Positions 27,408 to 36,681 of a DNA stretch of 64,000 bases are shown here, one piece after another. The stretch is taken from NCBI RefSeq assembly GCF_003149085.1, contig NZ_QGDT01000007.1, positions 124,001-188,000 of the forward strand, given 5' to 3'. The first letter of the stretch is position 1, and each line of letters begins with the position of its first letter. The notes beneath the pieces were generated by a model. It did no database searches, was not told where the DNA came from, and saw only the letters and a program-made list of their open reading frames with translations. A program made the position numbers and the translations under genes. This DNA is from Dyadobacter jejuensis. Its GTDB lineage: Bacteria > Bacteroidota > Bacteroidia > Cytophagales > Spirosomataceae.

Positions 27408-28517
27408 ATGAACCTTTTATCCAAACCGCGGGTGTTTCCTGAGCAACGCCACACCCTGGCTCAAATTGCGGGAGTGCTGCTATTACCGCTCCTTATTCCA
27501 TTGGCTAGTTCCTGTGGGGAGAAAAAAGATACTTTCCAGAAAGGCAAAAAGAACGCAGCCACCATTGTGGATGTAATCGTTGCCAAAAAGGAGCTGATCC
27601 AAGAAAACGTGGAAATTAATGGGGCCGTGGTAGCCCATGAGTTTGCCGAATTAAAGCCTGAAGTGAGTGGCTTGCTTACTTACGTGAACGTGCCCGAGGG
27701 GCAGATCGTCAAGAAAGGGACCGTCATAGCCCGAATAAATAATGCGGATTTATTGGCCCAGTTAAAGAAAATTGACGTACAAATAGACCTGGCAGAGAAG
27801 ACCGAGAAGCGTCTTCAAAAATTGATCGCCATCAGCGGTGTCAATCAGTCGGAATATGATTTGGCATTCAATCAACTCAATACGCTGAAGGCCGATAGGG
27901 AATATACCCAAGCGATGATCGACAAGACGATCGTTAAAGCCCCCTTTACGGGGTCCATAGGCCTCAGGAAGGTTAGTGAGGGCAGTGTGGTAACTCCAGC
28001 CACGGTAATTGCCAGTCTTCAACAACTCAATCAATTGCGTATCGACTTTACGGTACCCGAAACTTATAAAGGCTATATTCAAAAAGGAAAAATAGTAAGT
28101 GTCAATTTGGGCGGACAAGAAAGCAACCTACACAAGGCAAAAATTATTGCCACAGAGCCGTCTATTGACCTCAACACCCGTAACATAACGGTAAGGGCGA
28201 TCCTTCTGGACGGCCAGGCGAACCCTGGGGCATTTGCCAAGGTGTATTTAGATGCTAGTGGATTAAAATCTGCTATATTGGTACCCACCAATTGTATCAT
28301 ACCGGAAGCGAAAAGCAAAAAAATTGTTACTGTAAAAGACGGAAAGGCCAAATATGTAGTCGTAGAAACCGGTGATCGGCAGTCGGATAATATAGAGGTG
28401 GTAACGGGGCTAACACCGGGAGACACGGTAGTGGTATCTGGCGTACTTTTTACCCGGCCCGACAACCCCGTGCAGATACGTAGCGTGAAGAAGCTGGAAA
28501 CCTCACCCAGCGAATAA
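27408..28517 (+). CDS. RND efflux periplasmic adaptor, system 1
   Basis: 369 residues with a lipobox-like LASSC (Cys36), so probably a lipid-anchored membrane fusion protein. The lipoyl half-motifs are VSGLLTYVNVPEGQIVKKG and VKAPFTGSIGLRKVSEGSVV, separated by a coiled hairpin of helices (about 115-165), and a beta-barrel and membrane-proximal domain follow. It bridges the pump to the outer membrane channel. The pump gene starts 27 bases downstream and the TolC-like gene after that. Confidence 0.92.
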   Translation: MNLLSKPRVFPEQRHTLAQIAGVLLLPLLIPLASSCGEKKDTFQKGKKNAATIVDVIVAKKELIQENVEINGAVVAHEFAELKPEVSGLLTYVNVPEGQIVKKGTVIARINNADLLAQLKKIDVQIDLAEKTEKRLQKLIAISGVNQSEYDLAFNQLNTLKADREYTQAMIDKTIVKAPFTGSIGLRKVSEGSVVTPATVIASLQQLNQLRIDFTVPETYKGYIQKGKIVSVNLGGQESNLHKAKIIATEPSIDLNTRNITVRAILLDGQANPGAFAKVYLDASGLKSAILVPTNCIIPEAKSKKIVTVKDGKAKYVVVETGDRQSDNIEVVTGLTPGDTVVVSGVLFTRPDNPVQIRSVKKLETSPSE

Positions 28518-28544
28518 GCCAACCACAACTTCCTGAACCCCGTT

Positions 28545-31500
28545 ATGAACATTTCCGAATTATCCCTAAAACGACCGGTATTAGCCATTGTAATGAATCT
28601 ACTCATTATATTGTTTGGCGTGGTGGGGTACAATTTCCTTTCCCTTCGCGATTACCCGGCCATCGATCCACCCATCGTTAACGTCCGCACCAGCTATACC
28701 GGCGCCAATGCCGATATTGTCGAAAGTCAGATTACCGAGCCTCTAGAAAAGAGTATCAATGGTATTCCAGGCATCAAAAGCATCAATTCCTCGAGTCAGA
28801 TAGGGTCGAGTAGCATCACGGTCGAGTTTAACCTAGAGACGGATTTGGAGGCTGCTGCCAACGATGTCCGCGACATGGTAAGCCAGGCCCAACGAAACCT
28901 CCCTCAGGACATAGACGCCCCACCGGTGGTGCGCAAGGCCGATGCCAACAGCGATTTCATCCTCTTATTGGCCGTTCAGAGCCCGTCCAAGGGGCTATTG
29001 GAACTCAGCGAATATGCAGAAAACGTGCTTCAACAAAGCCTGCAGACCATCGATGGCGTTAGTGCCATCAATATTTTTGGTCAAAAACGTTATGCCATGC
29101 GCCTTTGGATAGACCCCGACCAGATGAGCGCCTACAACGTATCTTTTAACGATATCAGCACGAGCCTCAATCAAGAGAATGTGGAGCTCCCCGCTGGGAA
29201 AATATATGGTAATAACACCGAATTAACGATCCGTACCTTAGGCAGGCTCCAGACCGAAGAGGATTTTAAAAACCTGATTATCAAAAACAATGATACGGGT
29301 ATCGTGCGGCTAAGCCAAGTGGCTAAGGTGGAGATTGGCCCCGAAAATGAAGAACAAAGCTGGAAATACAATGGCGTGTATGCCGTAGGATTAGCAGTAA
29401 TTCCGCAACCTGGAGCCAATTATATCAAGATCTCCGATGAGTTTAATAAACGGCTCGACGACATCAGACGATCCAACAAATCGGACATTTCATTTAATGT
29501 CCTTATTGATAATACCAGCTTGGTTCGCCAGTCGCTCGAAGAAGTAGAGGAAACCCTTTTTATCGCCTTTAGCCTCGTGGTGATCGTGATTCTATTCTTC
29601 TTTAGGAATTTTTTGGTAGCCGTCCGTCCGTTGATCGACATTCCTATTTCGTTGATTGCCACATTTTTCGTGATGTACCTTTTTGGCTTCTCGATCAACA
29701 TCCTTACCCTCTTGGGCATTGTACTGGCCACCGGACTAGTAGTCGACGACGGTATCGTGGTCACCGAAAATATATTTCGTAAGCTCGAGTCGGGCCTGCC
29801 CATCCGACAGGCCGCGTTAGAAGGGAGTAGAGAGATATTTTTTGCGGTAATATCGACCTCCTTAACCCTAGCCGTAGTTTTCCTTCCCGTCGTGTTTCTA
29901 GAAGGATTTGTAGGAAGCCTTTTCCGAGAGTTTGGGATTGTAGTAGCTTCGGCGGTATTGATATCTGCCTTTGTATCCTTGACGATCACCCCGGTATTGA
30001 ACGTTTATTTGAATCGCAAAAATGCACAACACGGTTGGTTTTACAACAAGACAGAACCCTTCTTCACGGGGATGGAGTCCATTTATAATCGACTACTGAA
30101 GGCCTTTATGCGGGTACGCTGGATGGCCTGGGTATTGGTGCTCGCCTGTGGCGGCATCATCTGGTTTACCTATACGAACCTACCCAGTGAGTTGGCTCCC
30201 ATGGAAGACCGTAACAGTCTTAGGTTCTCACTGACGGCTCCAGAAGGAACGAGTTTTTTGCAAATGCAACAAATAACCGATGAACTTAGCGATTACCTCA
30301 ACGACTCCATACCCGAAAAGGCCTTTATATTTACGGCTACTCCAGGATTTGGTGGGTCGGGTATGAACAGTGCATTTGGGCGAATTGGACTGGTACCCGC
30401 CTCTGAGCGCGTTAGGAGCCAAAACGAAATAGCCCAGGCGATTAGCAAAAAGCTTCCTGAATTCAATAATTCTAGAATTTTCGCTACTCAAGAGCAAACC
30501 ATTGCCGTAGGTATAGGATCCAGAGGGGCCGTTCCAGTTCAGTTTATATTACAAAATCTGGACTTTGAGAAGCTGAGTGCTGTATTACCCGTATTCTTAG
30601 AGGAGGTTCGGAAAGACCCTACCTTTCAGAATGTTGATGCCAACCTCAAGTTTAACAAACCAGAGGTTCAGTTGACCATCGACCGCCTCAAGGCCAAGGA
30701 TCTAGGACTTTCCACCACCGATGTAGCGGCTACCATACAAGCGGCCTTCAGCGGGAGAAGATTGGCCTATTTCATTATGAATGGCCAGCAATATGAAGTG
30801 ATAGGGCAGGTCAAAAAATCGAGTAGAATGACGCCTGCCGATATTGAAAAACTTTATGTGCGCAATGACGCTGGTGAAAACATCCCCATTTCATCGGTCG
30901 TAAATCTCCAAGAGGAAAGTGGCCCACCTACCATTTACCATTACAATCGCTATAAAAGTGCGACCCTGTCGGCCTCCTTGGCAGAAGGAAAAACGGTGGG
31001 CGATGGAGTAGTAGCCATGCGGGCCATAGCCAGCCGATTGCTAGATGAGAGCTTTCAGACCTCTCTCAGCGGCCCATCTCGCGACTATGAGGAGAGTGCC
31101 TCTAACACCAGTTTTGCATTTGGCTTAGCCCTACTATTGGTCTATCTCGTACTAGCGGGGCAATTCGAAAGCTTTACCGACCCCTTCATTATCATGATTA
31201 CGGTACCTTTAGCCCTGGCAGGAGCACTTTTAAGTTTATACCTTTTCAACCTCACGATCAACATTTTCTCTCAAATAGGGATGATCATGCTCATAGGACT
31301 GGTCACCAAGAATGGTATCCTCATCGTGGAGTTTGCCAATCAAAAGAGAGAACAGGGCCAAGACCGACTCAAAGCGGTGGTGGAGTCGGCAACCCAACGT
31401 TTACGACCAATTTTGATGACTAGCCTAGCCACAGCCTTTGGCGCCTTGCCTATCGCTATGAGCCTAGGAGCAGCGGCCACCAGTCGGGTTCCCTTGGGGG

Positions 31501-31637
31501 TCGTTATTGTGGGAGGCCTCATGTTCTCTTTGTTACTGACTTTATTTGTGATACCGGCGATCTACACTTTTATATCGCCTAAGCACGAAATTATAACCGA
31601 AGAAGCCAAAATGATTCAGGAAATCCAACAAACCTAG
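28545..31637 (+). CDS. RND efflux pump, HAE-1 type, system 1
   Basis: 1030 residues with the usual twelve membrane segments and two large periplasmic loops. The N-terminus LSLKRPVLAIVMNLLI, proton-relay pair in GLVVDDGIVVTENI (about 400), and GLVTKNGILIVEFANQ with LRPILMTSLATAFGALP in the second half are classic. It exports drugs or other amphiphiles by proton antiport together with the adaptor before it and the TolC-like protein after it. The substrate cannot be read from the sequence. Confidence 0.95.
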   Translation: MNISELSLKRPVLAIVMNLLIILFGVVGYNFLSLRDYPAIDPPIVNVRTSYTGANADIVESQITEPLEKSINGIPGIKSINSSSQIGSSSITVEFNLETDLEAAANDVRDMVSQAQRNLPQDIDAPPVVRKADANSDFILLLAVQSPSKGLLELSEYAENVLQQSLQTIDGVSAINIFGQKRYAMRLWIDPDQMSAYNVSFNDISTSLNQENVELPAGKIYGNNTELTIRTLGRLQTEEDFKNLIIKNNDTGIVRLSQVAKVEIGPENEEQSWKYNGVYAVGLAVIPQPGANYIKISDEFNKRLDDIRRSNKSDISFNVLIDNTSLVRQSLEEVEETLFIAFSLVVIVILFFFRNFLVAVRPLIDIPISLIATFFVMYLFGFSINILTLLGIVLATGLVVDDGIVVTENIFRKLESGLPIRQAALEGSREIFFAVISTSLTLAVVFLPVVFLEGFVGSLFREFGIVVASAVLISAFVSLTITPVLNVYLNRKNAQHGWFYNKTEPFFTGMESIYNRLLKAFMRVRWMAWVLVLACGGIIWFTYTNLPSELAPMEDRNSLRFSLTAPEGTSFLQMQQITDELSDYLNDSIPEKAFIFTATPGFGGSGMNSAFGRIGLVPASERVRSQNEIAQAISKKLPEFNNSRIFATQEQTIAVGIGSRGAVPVQFILQNLDFEKLSAVLPVFLEEVRKDPTFQNVDANLKFNKPEVQLTIDRLKAKDLGLSTTDVAATIQAAFSGRRLAYFIMNGQQYEVIGQVKKSSRMTPADIEKLYVRNDAGENIPISSVVNLQEESGPPTIYHYNRYKSATLSASLAEGKTVGDGVVAMRAIASRLLDESFQTSLSGPSRDYEESASNTSFAFGLALLLVYLVLAGQFESFTDPFIIMITVPLALAGALLSLYLFNLTINIFSQIGMIMLIGLVTKNGILIVEFANQKREQGQDRLKAVVESATQRLRPILMTSLATAFGALPIAMSLGAAATSRVPLGVVIVGGLMFSLLLTLFVIPAIYTFISPKHEIITEEAKMIQEIQQT

Positions 31638-31697
31638 GGCCTACCTCTCCTTTTGCATATAAAAATATCATTTAAAAACTACCTAAGCTACCTATTC

Positions 31698-33029
31698 ATG
31701 AACCCTATTACTCGCCTAAAATATATCCTAATCATCGGCTGGCTCACCACGATAACCTTGTCCGCTCGGGCCCAAACTCCGGTGGATACCTTGTACCTTA
31801 GCCTGGAAGACGCTCTGGACCTTGCCGTAAAAAATAGCTATGAACTTGAAATAGCCAAAAATACGTTGGAAGCCAACACCCTTTTGAATCATTATGGAGT
31901 CGCTGGAGGCTTACCGACTGTGGCGGGGACCCTGTCGAACACCGAGCAAATCACCAACCTCAACCAAAAGCTCAATAATGGCAATGAAACCAATAAGAAG
32001 GGAGCTACCGTCAATAACACCCAGGCCGGCATAGCGGGAAGCATACTGCTCTATAATGGTCACCGAGTAGTGGCAGCAAAAAAAAGACTAGAATATCAAC
32101 AACTCCAAAGTCAGGAGTCGCTGCAAGAACAACTACAAAACACCTTGGCCTCCGTAATGGCTAGTTATTATGACGTGGTGCGACAAAAAAGTTATATCTC
32201 TACTATAAAGACATCTATAGCGGCCTCCCAGAAACGTCTGGAAATTCTTGAGGTTCGAAAGGAGGCAGGCATGGCCAATAATTCGGATATATTCCAGGCC
32301 CAAATAGATCTTAACACCCTTCTGCAGACCTTAATGGAGCAGGAAATGGTCGAGAAAACCTCCAAAACTCAGCTGCGCTATATCATGGCCCTAGATTCCC
32401 CCATCGAAATCGCAGTAAAAGACACCATCGTATTAGCACGCAATATCGACCTCACAGCCATTCTTGAAGGATTGGAACGAAACCCAACCTATCAGGCGGC
32501 AGAAAGGCAAATTCAGATCAACCAGCAATTGGTTAAAGAAACAGCGGCATTAAGATACCCTACCGTTCGGCTGAATCTAGGCTATAATTATTCTCGCAAC
32601 CAAAGTACGGCGGGCTTTACCCTCTTAAACCAGACGATAGGACCCAATGCAAGTGTTACCGTAGCGGTCCCTATCTATAACGGAAGTGTATTCAGGCGCC
32701 AAAAGCAAGTGGCCGAGCTAGACGTACAAAATGCCAAAGCCCAAAAAAACATACTCTTGCGGGACTATAGCTCAGAGGTTATCAAGCAGTACGAAACTTA
32801 CAAAAGTTCCTTGGAGCAAATTACCATTCAACAAGAAAATTACGAGCTGAGCAAAAAACTATTGGACCTTACCCTGATGCGTTTCGAGCTCATTCAGGCC
32901 ACAATTATTGACGTCAGAGAGGCTCAAAAAAGTTTTGAAGAGGCCGGTTATAAGCTTGTAAACCTAAACTATGCGGCCAAATCTGCCGAAATAGAACTGA
33001 ATCGTCTCAGCAACCAACTGGCCAATTGA
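31698..33029 (+). CDS. TolC-family outer membrane channel, system 1
   Basis: 443 residues from the ATG at 31698; the longer frame begins at a TTG at 31653. A signal peptide ends near LSARAQ. Two OEP repeats with long helices follow (SLEDALDLAVKNSYELEIAKN at the start, FELIQATIIDVREAQKSFEEAGY near the end). It should trimerise as the outer membrane exit duct of the RND system encoded directly upstream, from which it is separated by 60 bases. Confidence 0.9.
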   Translation: MNPITRLKYILIIGWLTTITLSARAQTPVDTLYLSLEDALDLAVKNSYELEIAKNTLEANTLLNHYGVAGGLPTVAGTLSNTEQITNLNQKLNNGNETNKKGATVNNTQAGIAGSILLYNGHRVVAAKKRLEYQQLQSQESLQEQLQNTLASVMASYYDVVRQKSYISTIKTSIAASQKRLEILEVRKEAGMANNSDIFQAQIDLNTLLQTLMEQEMVEKTSKTQLRYIMALDSPIEIAVKDTIVLARNIDLTAILEGLERNPTYQAAERQIQINQQLVKETAALRYPTVRLNLGYNYSRNQSTAGFTLLNQTIGPNASVTVAVPIYNGSVFRRQKQVAELDVQNAKAQKNILLRDYSSEVIKQYETYKSSLEQITIQQENYELSKKLLDLTLMRFELIQATIIDVREAQKSFEEAGYKLVNLNYAAKSAEIELNRLSNQLAN

Positions 33030-33154
33030 GTTTCAATAAAAAGACATTGCCTCATTAATCGGCGTGTTAAACATTATAGTTCTTTTCAGTGTTTTAAGAA
33101 TATCTGACTATTTAGTGCGAACTTACCATTAAATTCTAATTTTGAACAGTCAGG

Positions 33155-33195
33155 AAAGCTTATCAGATGGAGCGCGGCCCCAACTGATAAGCTTT
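33155..33195 (+). promoter_or_regulatory. Strong hairpin in the leader of the outer membrane receptor gene
   Basis: AAAGCTTATCAG and CTGATAAGCTTT form a perfect 12-base stem around a 17-base GC-rich loop, 34 bases before the start codon. A -7-like TAATTTTG (33137-33144) just upstream suggests the hairpin is at the 5' end of the message. No T-run follows directly, so it may act on translation or mRNA stability rather than termination. Confidence 0.5.
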
Positions 33196-33229
33196 GGTAA
33201 GGTTTTTGCTTACTAACAGAAAAAAGTCT

Positions 33230-35629
33230 ATGAAAAATCTCTTCGCTTTCCTCATATTTTCCCAATGTGTACTCTTCGATGCATTCGCTCAAGAGGAGCA
33301 AAAACGGCGAATCGTGGGAAAATTGGTCGATCAAAGCGACCAACCGGTTCCTTTTGCTACTGCGGCTTTGTACCACAGTGCCGACTCTACGCTACATACA
33401 GGTGTTACCACGGAGGTAGATGGGGCATTCGCCATAGAAACGACTCCTGGAGCCTATTACCTGAATATAAGCAGTCTTACGCATCAGGATCAGGTAATCG
33501 GTAACCTTACCCTCACCGTTGCCGACATGGACCTAGGCATTATCACCATGACGAGCTCATCCCAAATATTAGAGGAGGTACTCGTTCGTGGAGAAAAAAG
33601 CCAGATGGAGCTTCAGCTCGACAAAAGAGTTTTCAACGTCGGGAAGGATTTGAGTAATATTGGAGGTAGTGCCTCCAGTATTCTAAACAACGTTCCTTCG
33701 GTAACCGTCGACGTGGACGGCAACGTGGCTTTAAGAGGGAGCCAAAATGTGCGAATTTTGATTAATGGAAAACAGTCGGGAATGATCGGCTTAAACCCGG
33801 CAGAGGCATTGAAACAAATCCCTGGCGATCTCATCGAAAGCATAGAGGTAATCACCAACCCATCGTCGCGATACGACGCCGAAGGGGAAGTGGGGATACT
33901 GAATATAGTGATGAAAAAGAATGTACGCTACGGACTCAACGGCTCGTTTGTGGCGAATTTGGGCCATCCTGCCAATTATGGGGGCTCATTTAATATCAAT
34001 TATCGTAAAAACAAGACCAATCTGATTGCCAGTTATGGCCTCAGCTACAGAGACCGTCCGGGGCGCGGCAACTCCGAACAAGCCTATACCAGTGCCGATA
34101 CCAGTTTCGTTTACCAACAGACCAACCGACGAAACCGAACCGGACTCTCCAATACGGGTACCTTCGGTATGGATTACTTCGCCAATCAGTACAACACCCT
34201 GACCACGACTTTCTCCTTTCGTTACTCTCAAAACAAAAACAACTCCAACCTAGAATATCTGGATTTCAATCAGAATAACGAACTAACCAATACCGTCATT
34301 AGGGAGGAAATAGAAAAGGAGCCTAGTATAAACCTAGAGGGGAATTTGATGTACAAAAAGACCTTCGAAAGAAAGGGACAAAGCTTCAATGTGGACCTGA
34401 AATACATTATCAGTGATGAAACGGAATCGGCCCAATACCGGCAATATGCGCTAAGTGAATCATCGGTATTACGACAAAGGTCCTTCAATACAGAAGATGA
34501 GAAAACGTTTCTCCTTCAGGCCGATTATATTCAACCCATTGGAGAAGACGGCCAGATGGAGGCTGGACTTAAGAGCTCGATCCGGCTATTAGACAACGAC
34601 TTTTCAGTTCATCAGCTCAACGAATCGGACAACTGGCAAATCTTATCCGATTTTGACAATTATCTGGCTTATGATGAGAAAATTCATGCCGCCTATTTCA
34701 TGGGAAGCAACAAATTCGGAAAGTTCTTCGCCCAAGCTGGGTTGCGGGGTGAGTTGTCGGACATCACCACCACGCTTAAGAAAACCAACCAGACCAACAC
34801 CAGAAAATATTTCAACCTTTTCCCGAGTGTACATCTATCCTATCAGATCGATAAAAAACAAACCTTGCAATTGAGCTACAGTTATAGGCTTAGCCGCCCT
34901 GGTTTTCGTAATTTATTGCCCTTTTCAAACTTTAGTGACTCTAGGGTCTTTAGGGCTGGAAATCCTGAGCTAAATCCTGAATATACCCATTCCTATGAAG
35001 TAGGTCATTTGATCAACATGGAAAAAGGCACTCTGCTTTCCAGCGCCTATTATCGTCGGCGAACAGGGGTTATTGAGTATATAACGAGCGTCGATAGTAC
35101 GGGATTTACAACGACTATGCCCATTAATTTATCGACGGGCGACTCTTATGGCCTTGAGTTTAATCTTACTTACGACCCCTTCCCCTGGTGGAAGCTAAGT
35201 GCCAATGCCAACTTATTTAGGAGCCAAAATCAAGGCCAGTTCAACGATCAGATCCTTAAAAGCGACACCTACTCCTGGAACAGCCGGATGACGTCTCGCA
35301 CGACCTTATTCCAGAATGTGGATTTCCAAGCGGCATTGAACTACCATGCGCCACGTAAAACCACCCAAGGGCGCGACCTAGCCATGTATGCCTTGGATTT
35401 GGGCTTGGCCAAGGATATACTTAAAGGAAATGGGACCATTAGCTGCAGTGTCAGGGATCTACTCAACTCCCAAAAGAGAAGACGCATCGTAGAAAGCGCT
35501 GGCTATTACTCTCGTTCCGAATTCCAATGGAGCCCCCGTCAAGTGGTTTTGAGCTTTTCGTACCGACTTAATCGTAGCAAAGAGAAACAAAAAGGGAATA
35601 AGGAAGACAACTTTGGCGATGATGAATGA
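33230..35629 (+). CDS. TonB-receptor-like outer membrane beta-barrel protein
   Basis: 799 residues from the ATG at 33230. A signal peptide ends near DAFAQ, then a carboxypeptidase-regulatory-like domain (about 22-100, RIVGKLVDQSDQPVPFATAAL). A plug-like region (NVPSVTVDVDGNVALRGSQNVRILING) and a large barrel of the OMP_b-brl_3 type follow, with RLSRPGFRNLLPF and FRAGNPELNPEYTHSYEVG blocks. The C-terminal charged tail extends past the last strand. Members take up or assemble unknown ligands at the outer membrane. No SusD partner is nearby. It may share regulation with the efflux operon but has its own leader. Confidence 0.85.
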   Translation: MKNLFAFLIFSQCVLFDAFAQEEQKRRIVGKLVDQSDQPVPFATAALYHSADSTLHTGVTTEVDGAFAIETTPGAYYLNISSLTHQDQVIGNLTLTVADMDLGIITMTSSSQILEEVLVRGEKSQMELQLDKRVFNVGKDLSNIGGSASSILNNVPSVTVDVDGNVALRGSQNVRILINGKQSGMIGLNPAEALKQIPGDLIESIEVITNPSSRYDAEGEVGILNIVMKKNVRYGLNGSFVANLGHPANYGGSFNINYRKNKTNLIASYGLSYRDRPGRGNSEQAYTSADTSFVYQQTNRRNRTGLSNTGTFGMDYFANQYNTLTTTFSFRYSQNKNNSNLEYLDFNQNNELTNTVIREEIEKEPSINLEGNLMYKKTFERKGQSFNVDLKYIISDETESAQYRQYALSESSVLRQRSFNTEDEKTFLLQADYIQPIGEDGQMEAGLKSSIRLLDNDFSVHQLNESDNWQILSDFDNYLAYDEKIHAAYFMGSNKFGKFFAQAGLRGELSDITTTLKKTNQTNTRKYFNLFPSVHLSYQIDKKQTLQLSYSYRLSRPGFRNLLPFSNFSDSRVFRAGNPELNPEYTHSYEVGHLINMEKGTLLSSAYYRRRTGVIEYITSVDSTGFTTTMPINLSTGDSYGLEFNLTYDPFPWWKLSANANLFRSQNQGQFNDQILKSDTYSWNSRMTSRTTLFQNVDFQAALNYHAPRKTTQGRDLAMYALDLGLAKDILKGNGTISCSVRDLLNSQKRRRIVESAGYYSRSEFQWSPRQVVLSFSYRLNRSKEKQKGNKEDNFGDDE

Positions 35630-35681
35630 TTTCTAACCGCCTAACTGGTATCTTTGTTGCCAAACATAACATTTAGCAGAA

Positions 35682-36521
35682 ATGCTCTTTATAGGAAAAT
35701 ACAATAATTTAACGATAGAACGCGTCACTAGTGTCGGCATGTTTTTAAGTGAAGTAGAAGGGGAAGAAGTTTTATTGCCCAACCAGTACATCACCGAGGA
35801 CATGAAGATTGATGATGAAATTCGTGTTTTCGTTTATCAGGATTCGGAACATCGCCCCGTTGCCACTACAGAGACTCCCAAGATCATCCGCAACCAGTTT
35901 GCCGTTTTGGAGGTCAATGACGTCACCGAACATGGCGCATTTATGGACTGGGGCCTGATAAAGGACCTCTTCGTGCCTTTCAGAGAACAAAGCACTCCCT
36001 TACAGGTAGGAGAAAAACATGTAGTTTTTCTTTATTTGGACCAAAAATCTTCGAGGCTTATCGCTTCCACTAAAATCGACAGGTTTCTGGAAAATGATCG
36101 CTTGACGGTGGCCGAAGGTGACGAAGTGGAAATATTGGTCTGGAGTAAAACCGACCTCGGGTATAACGTCATCGTCAACCAGTTTCACAAAGGTCTCGTT
36201 TATGATAATGAAATCTTCACCGACCTCAGCATAGGAGACACCCGAAAGGCCTACATCAAAAAAATAAGGGAGGAAAACAAGCTCGACATTAGTCTTCAAA
36301 AAATAGGCTATGAAGCCGTTGAGCCCAATGCCAAAACTATATTGGACCAGTTGCAAGCGAGTGGTGGTTTCTTAAACCTTGGCGACAAAAGCTCTCCTGA
36401 AGACATATATGCCCGCCTAGGCATGAGCAAAAAGCTATTTAAAAAGGCTATCGGTGGACTCTATAAACAAGGCCGCATCCGAATATCAGATGATGGCATA
36501 ACCTTAACCGCCGAAGACTGA
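35682..36521 (+). CDS. CvfB-like S1 RNA-binding protein
   Basis: 279 residues matching the CvfB/YitL architecture: several S1-type beta-barrels (about 1-60, 65-135, 145-205) and a winged helix at the end (SPEDIYARLGMSKKLFKKAIGGLYKQGRIRI). The block GAFMDWGLIKDLFVPFREQ is diagnostic. CvfB was linked to virulence regulation in Staphylococcus; its general role is RNA binding in the cytoplasm. A -7-like TATCTTTG lies at 35649-35656. Stand-alone gene. Confidence 0.88.
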   Translation: MLFIGKYNNLTIERVTSVGMFLSEVEGEEVLLPNQYITEDMKIDDEIRVFVYQDSEHRPVATTETPKIIRNQFAVLEVNDVTEHGAFMDWGLIKDLFVPFREQSTPLQVGEKHVVFLYLDQKSSRLIASTKIDRFLENDRLTVAEGDEVEILVWSKTDLGYNVIVNQFHKGLVYDNEIFTDLSIGDTRKAYIKKIREENKLDISLQKIGYEAVEPNAKTILDQLQASGGFLNLGDKSSPEDIYARLGMSKKLFKKAIGGLYKQGRIRISDDGITLTAED

Positions 36522-36681
36522 CCTCGCCCTGTTGGCCGGCACCCATACCACTCTGCCGGCCAACAGACCCGCTCCACCTTATTGCCCCCCGCTCCTATCG
36601 ACTCGTTCGCGATTCCATTTCTGCCAAACTAGTCCTTTAGTTACTTTATGGAGTATAGTAGCATACAGCAATAATACCAGA

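Noticed and set aside
29420-29989. 189-codon frame antisense to RND pump 1
   Set aside because: Lies fully inside a well-supported pump gene and has no family features.
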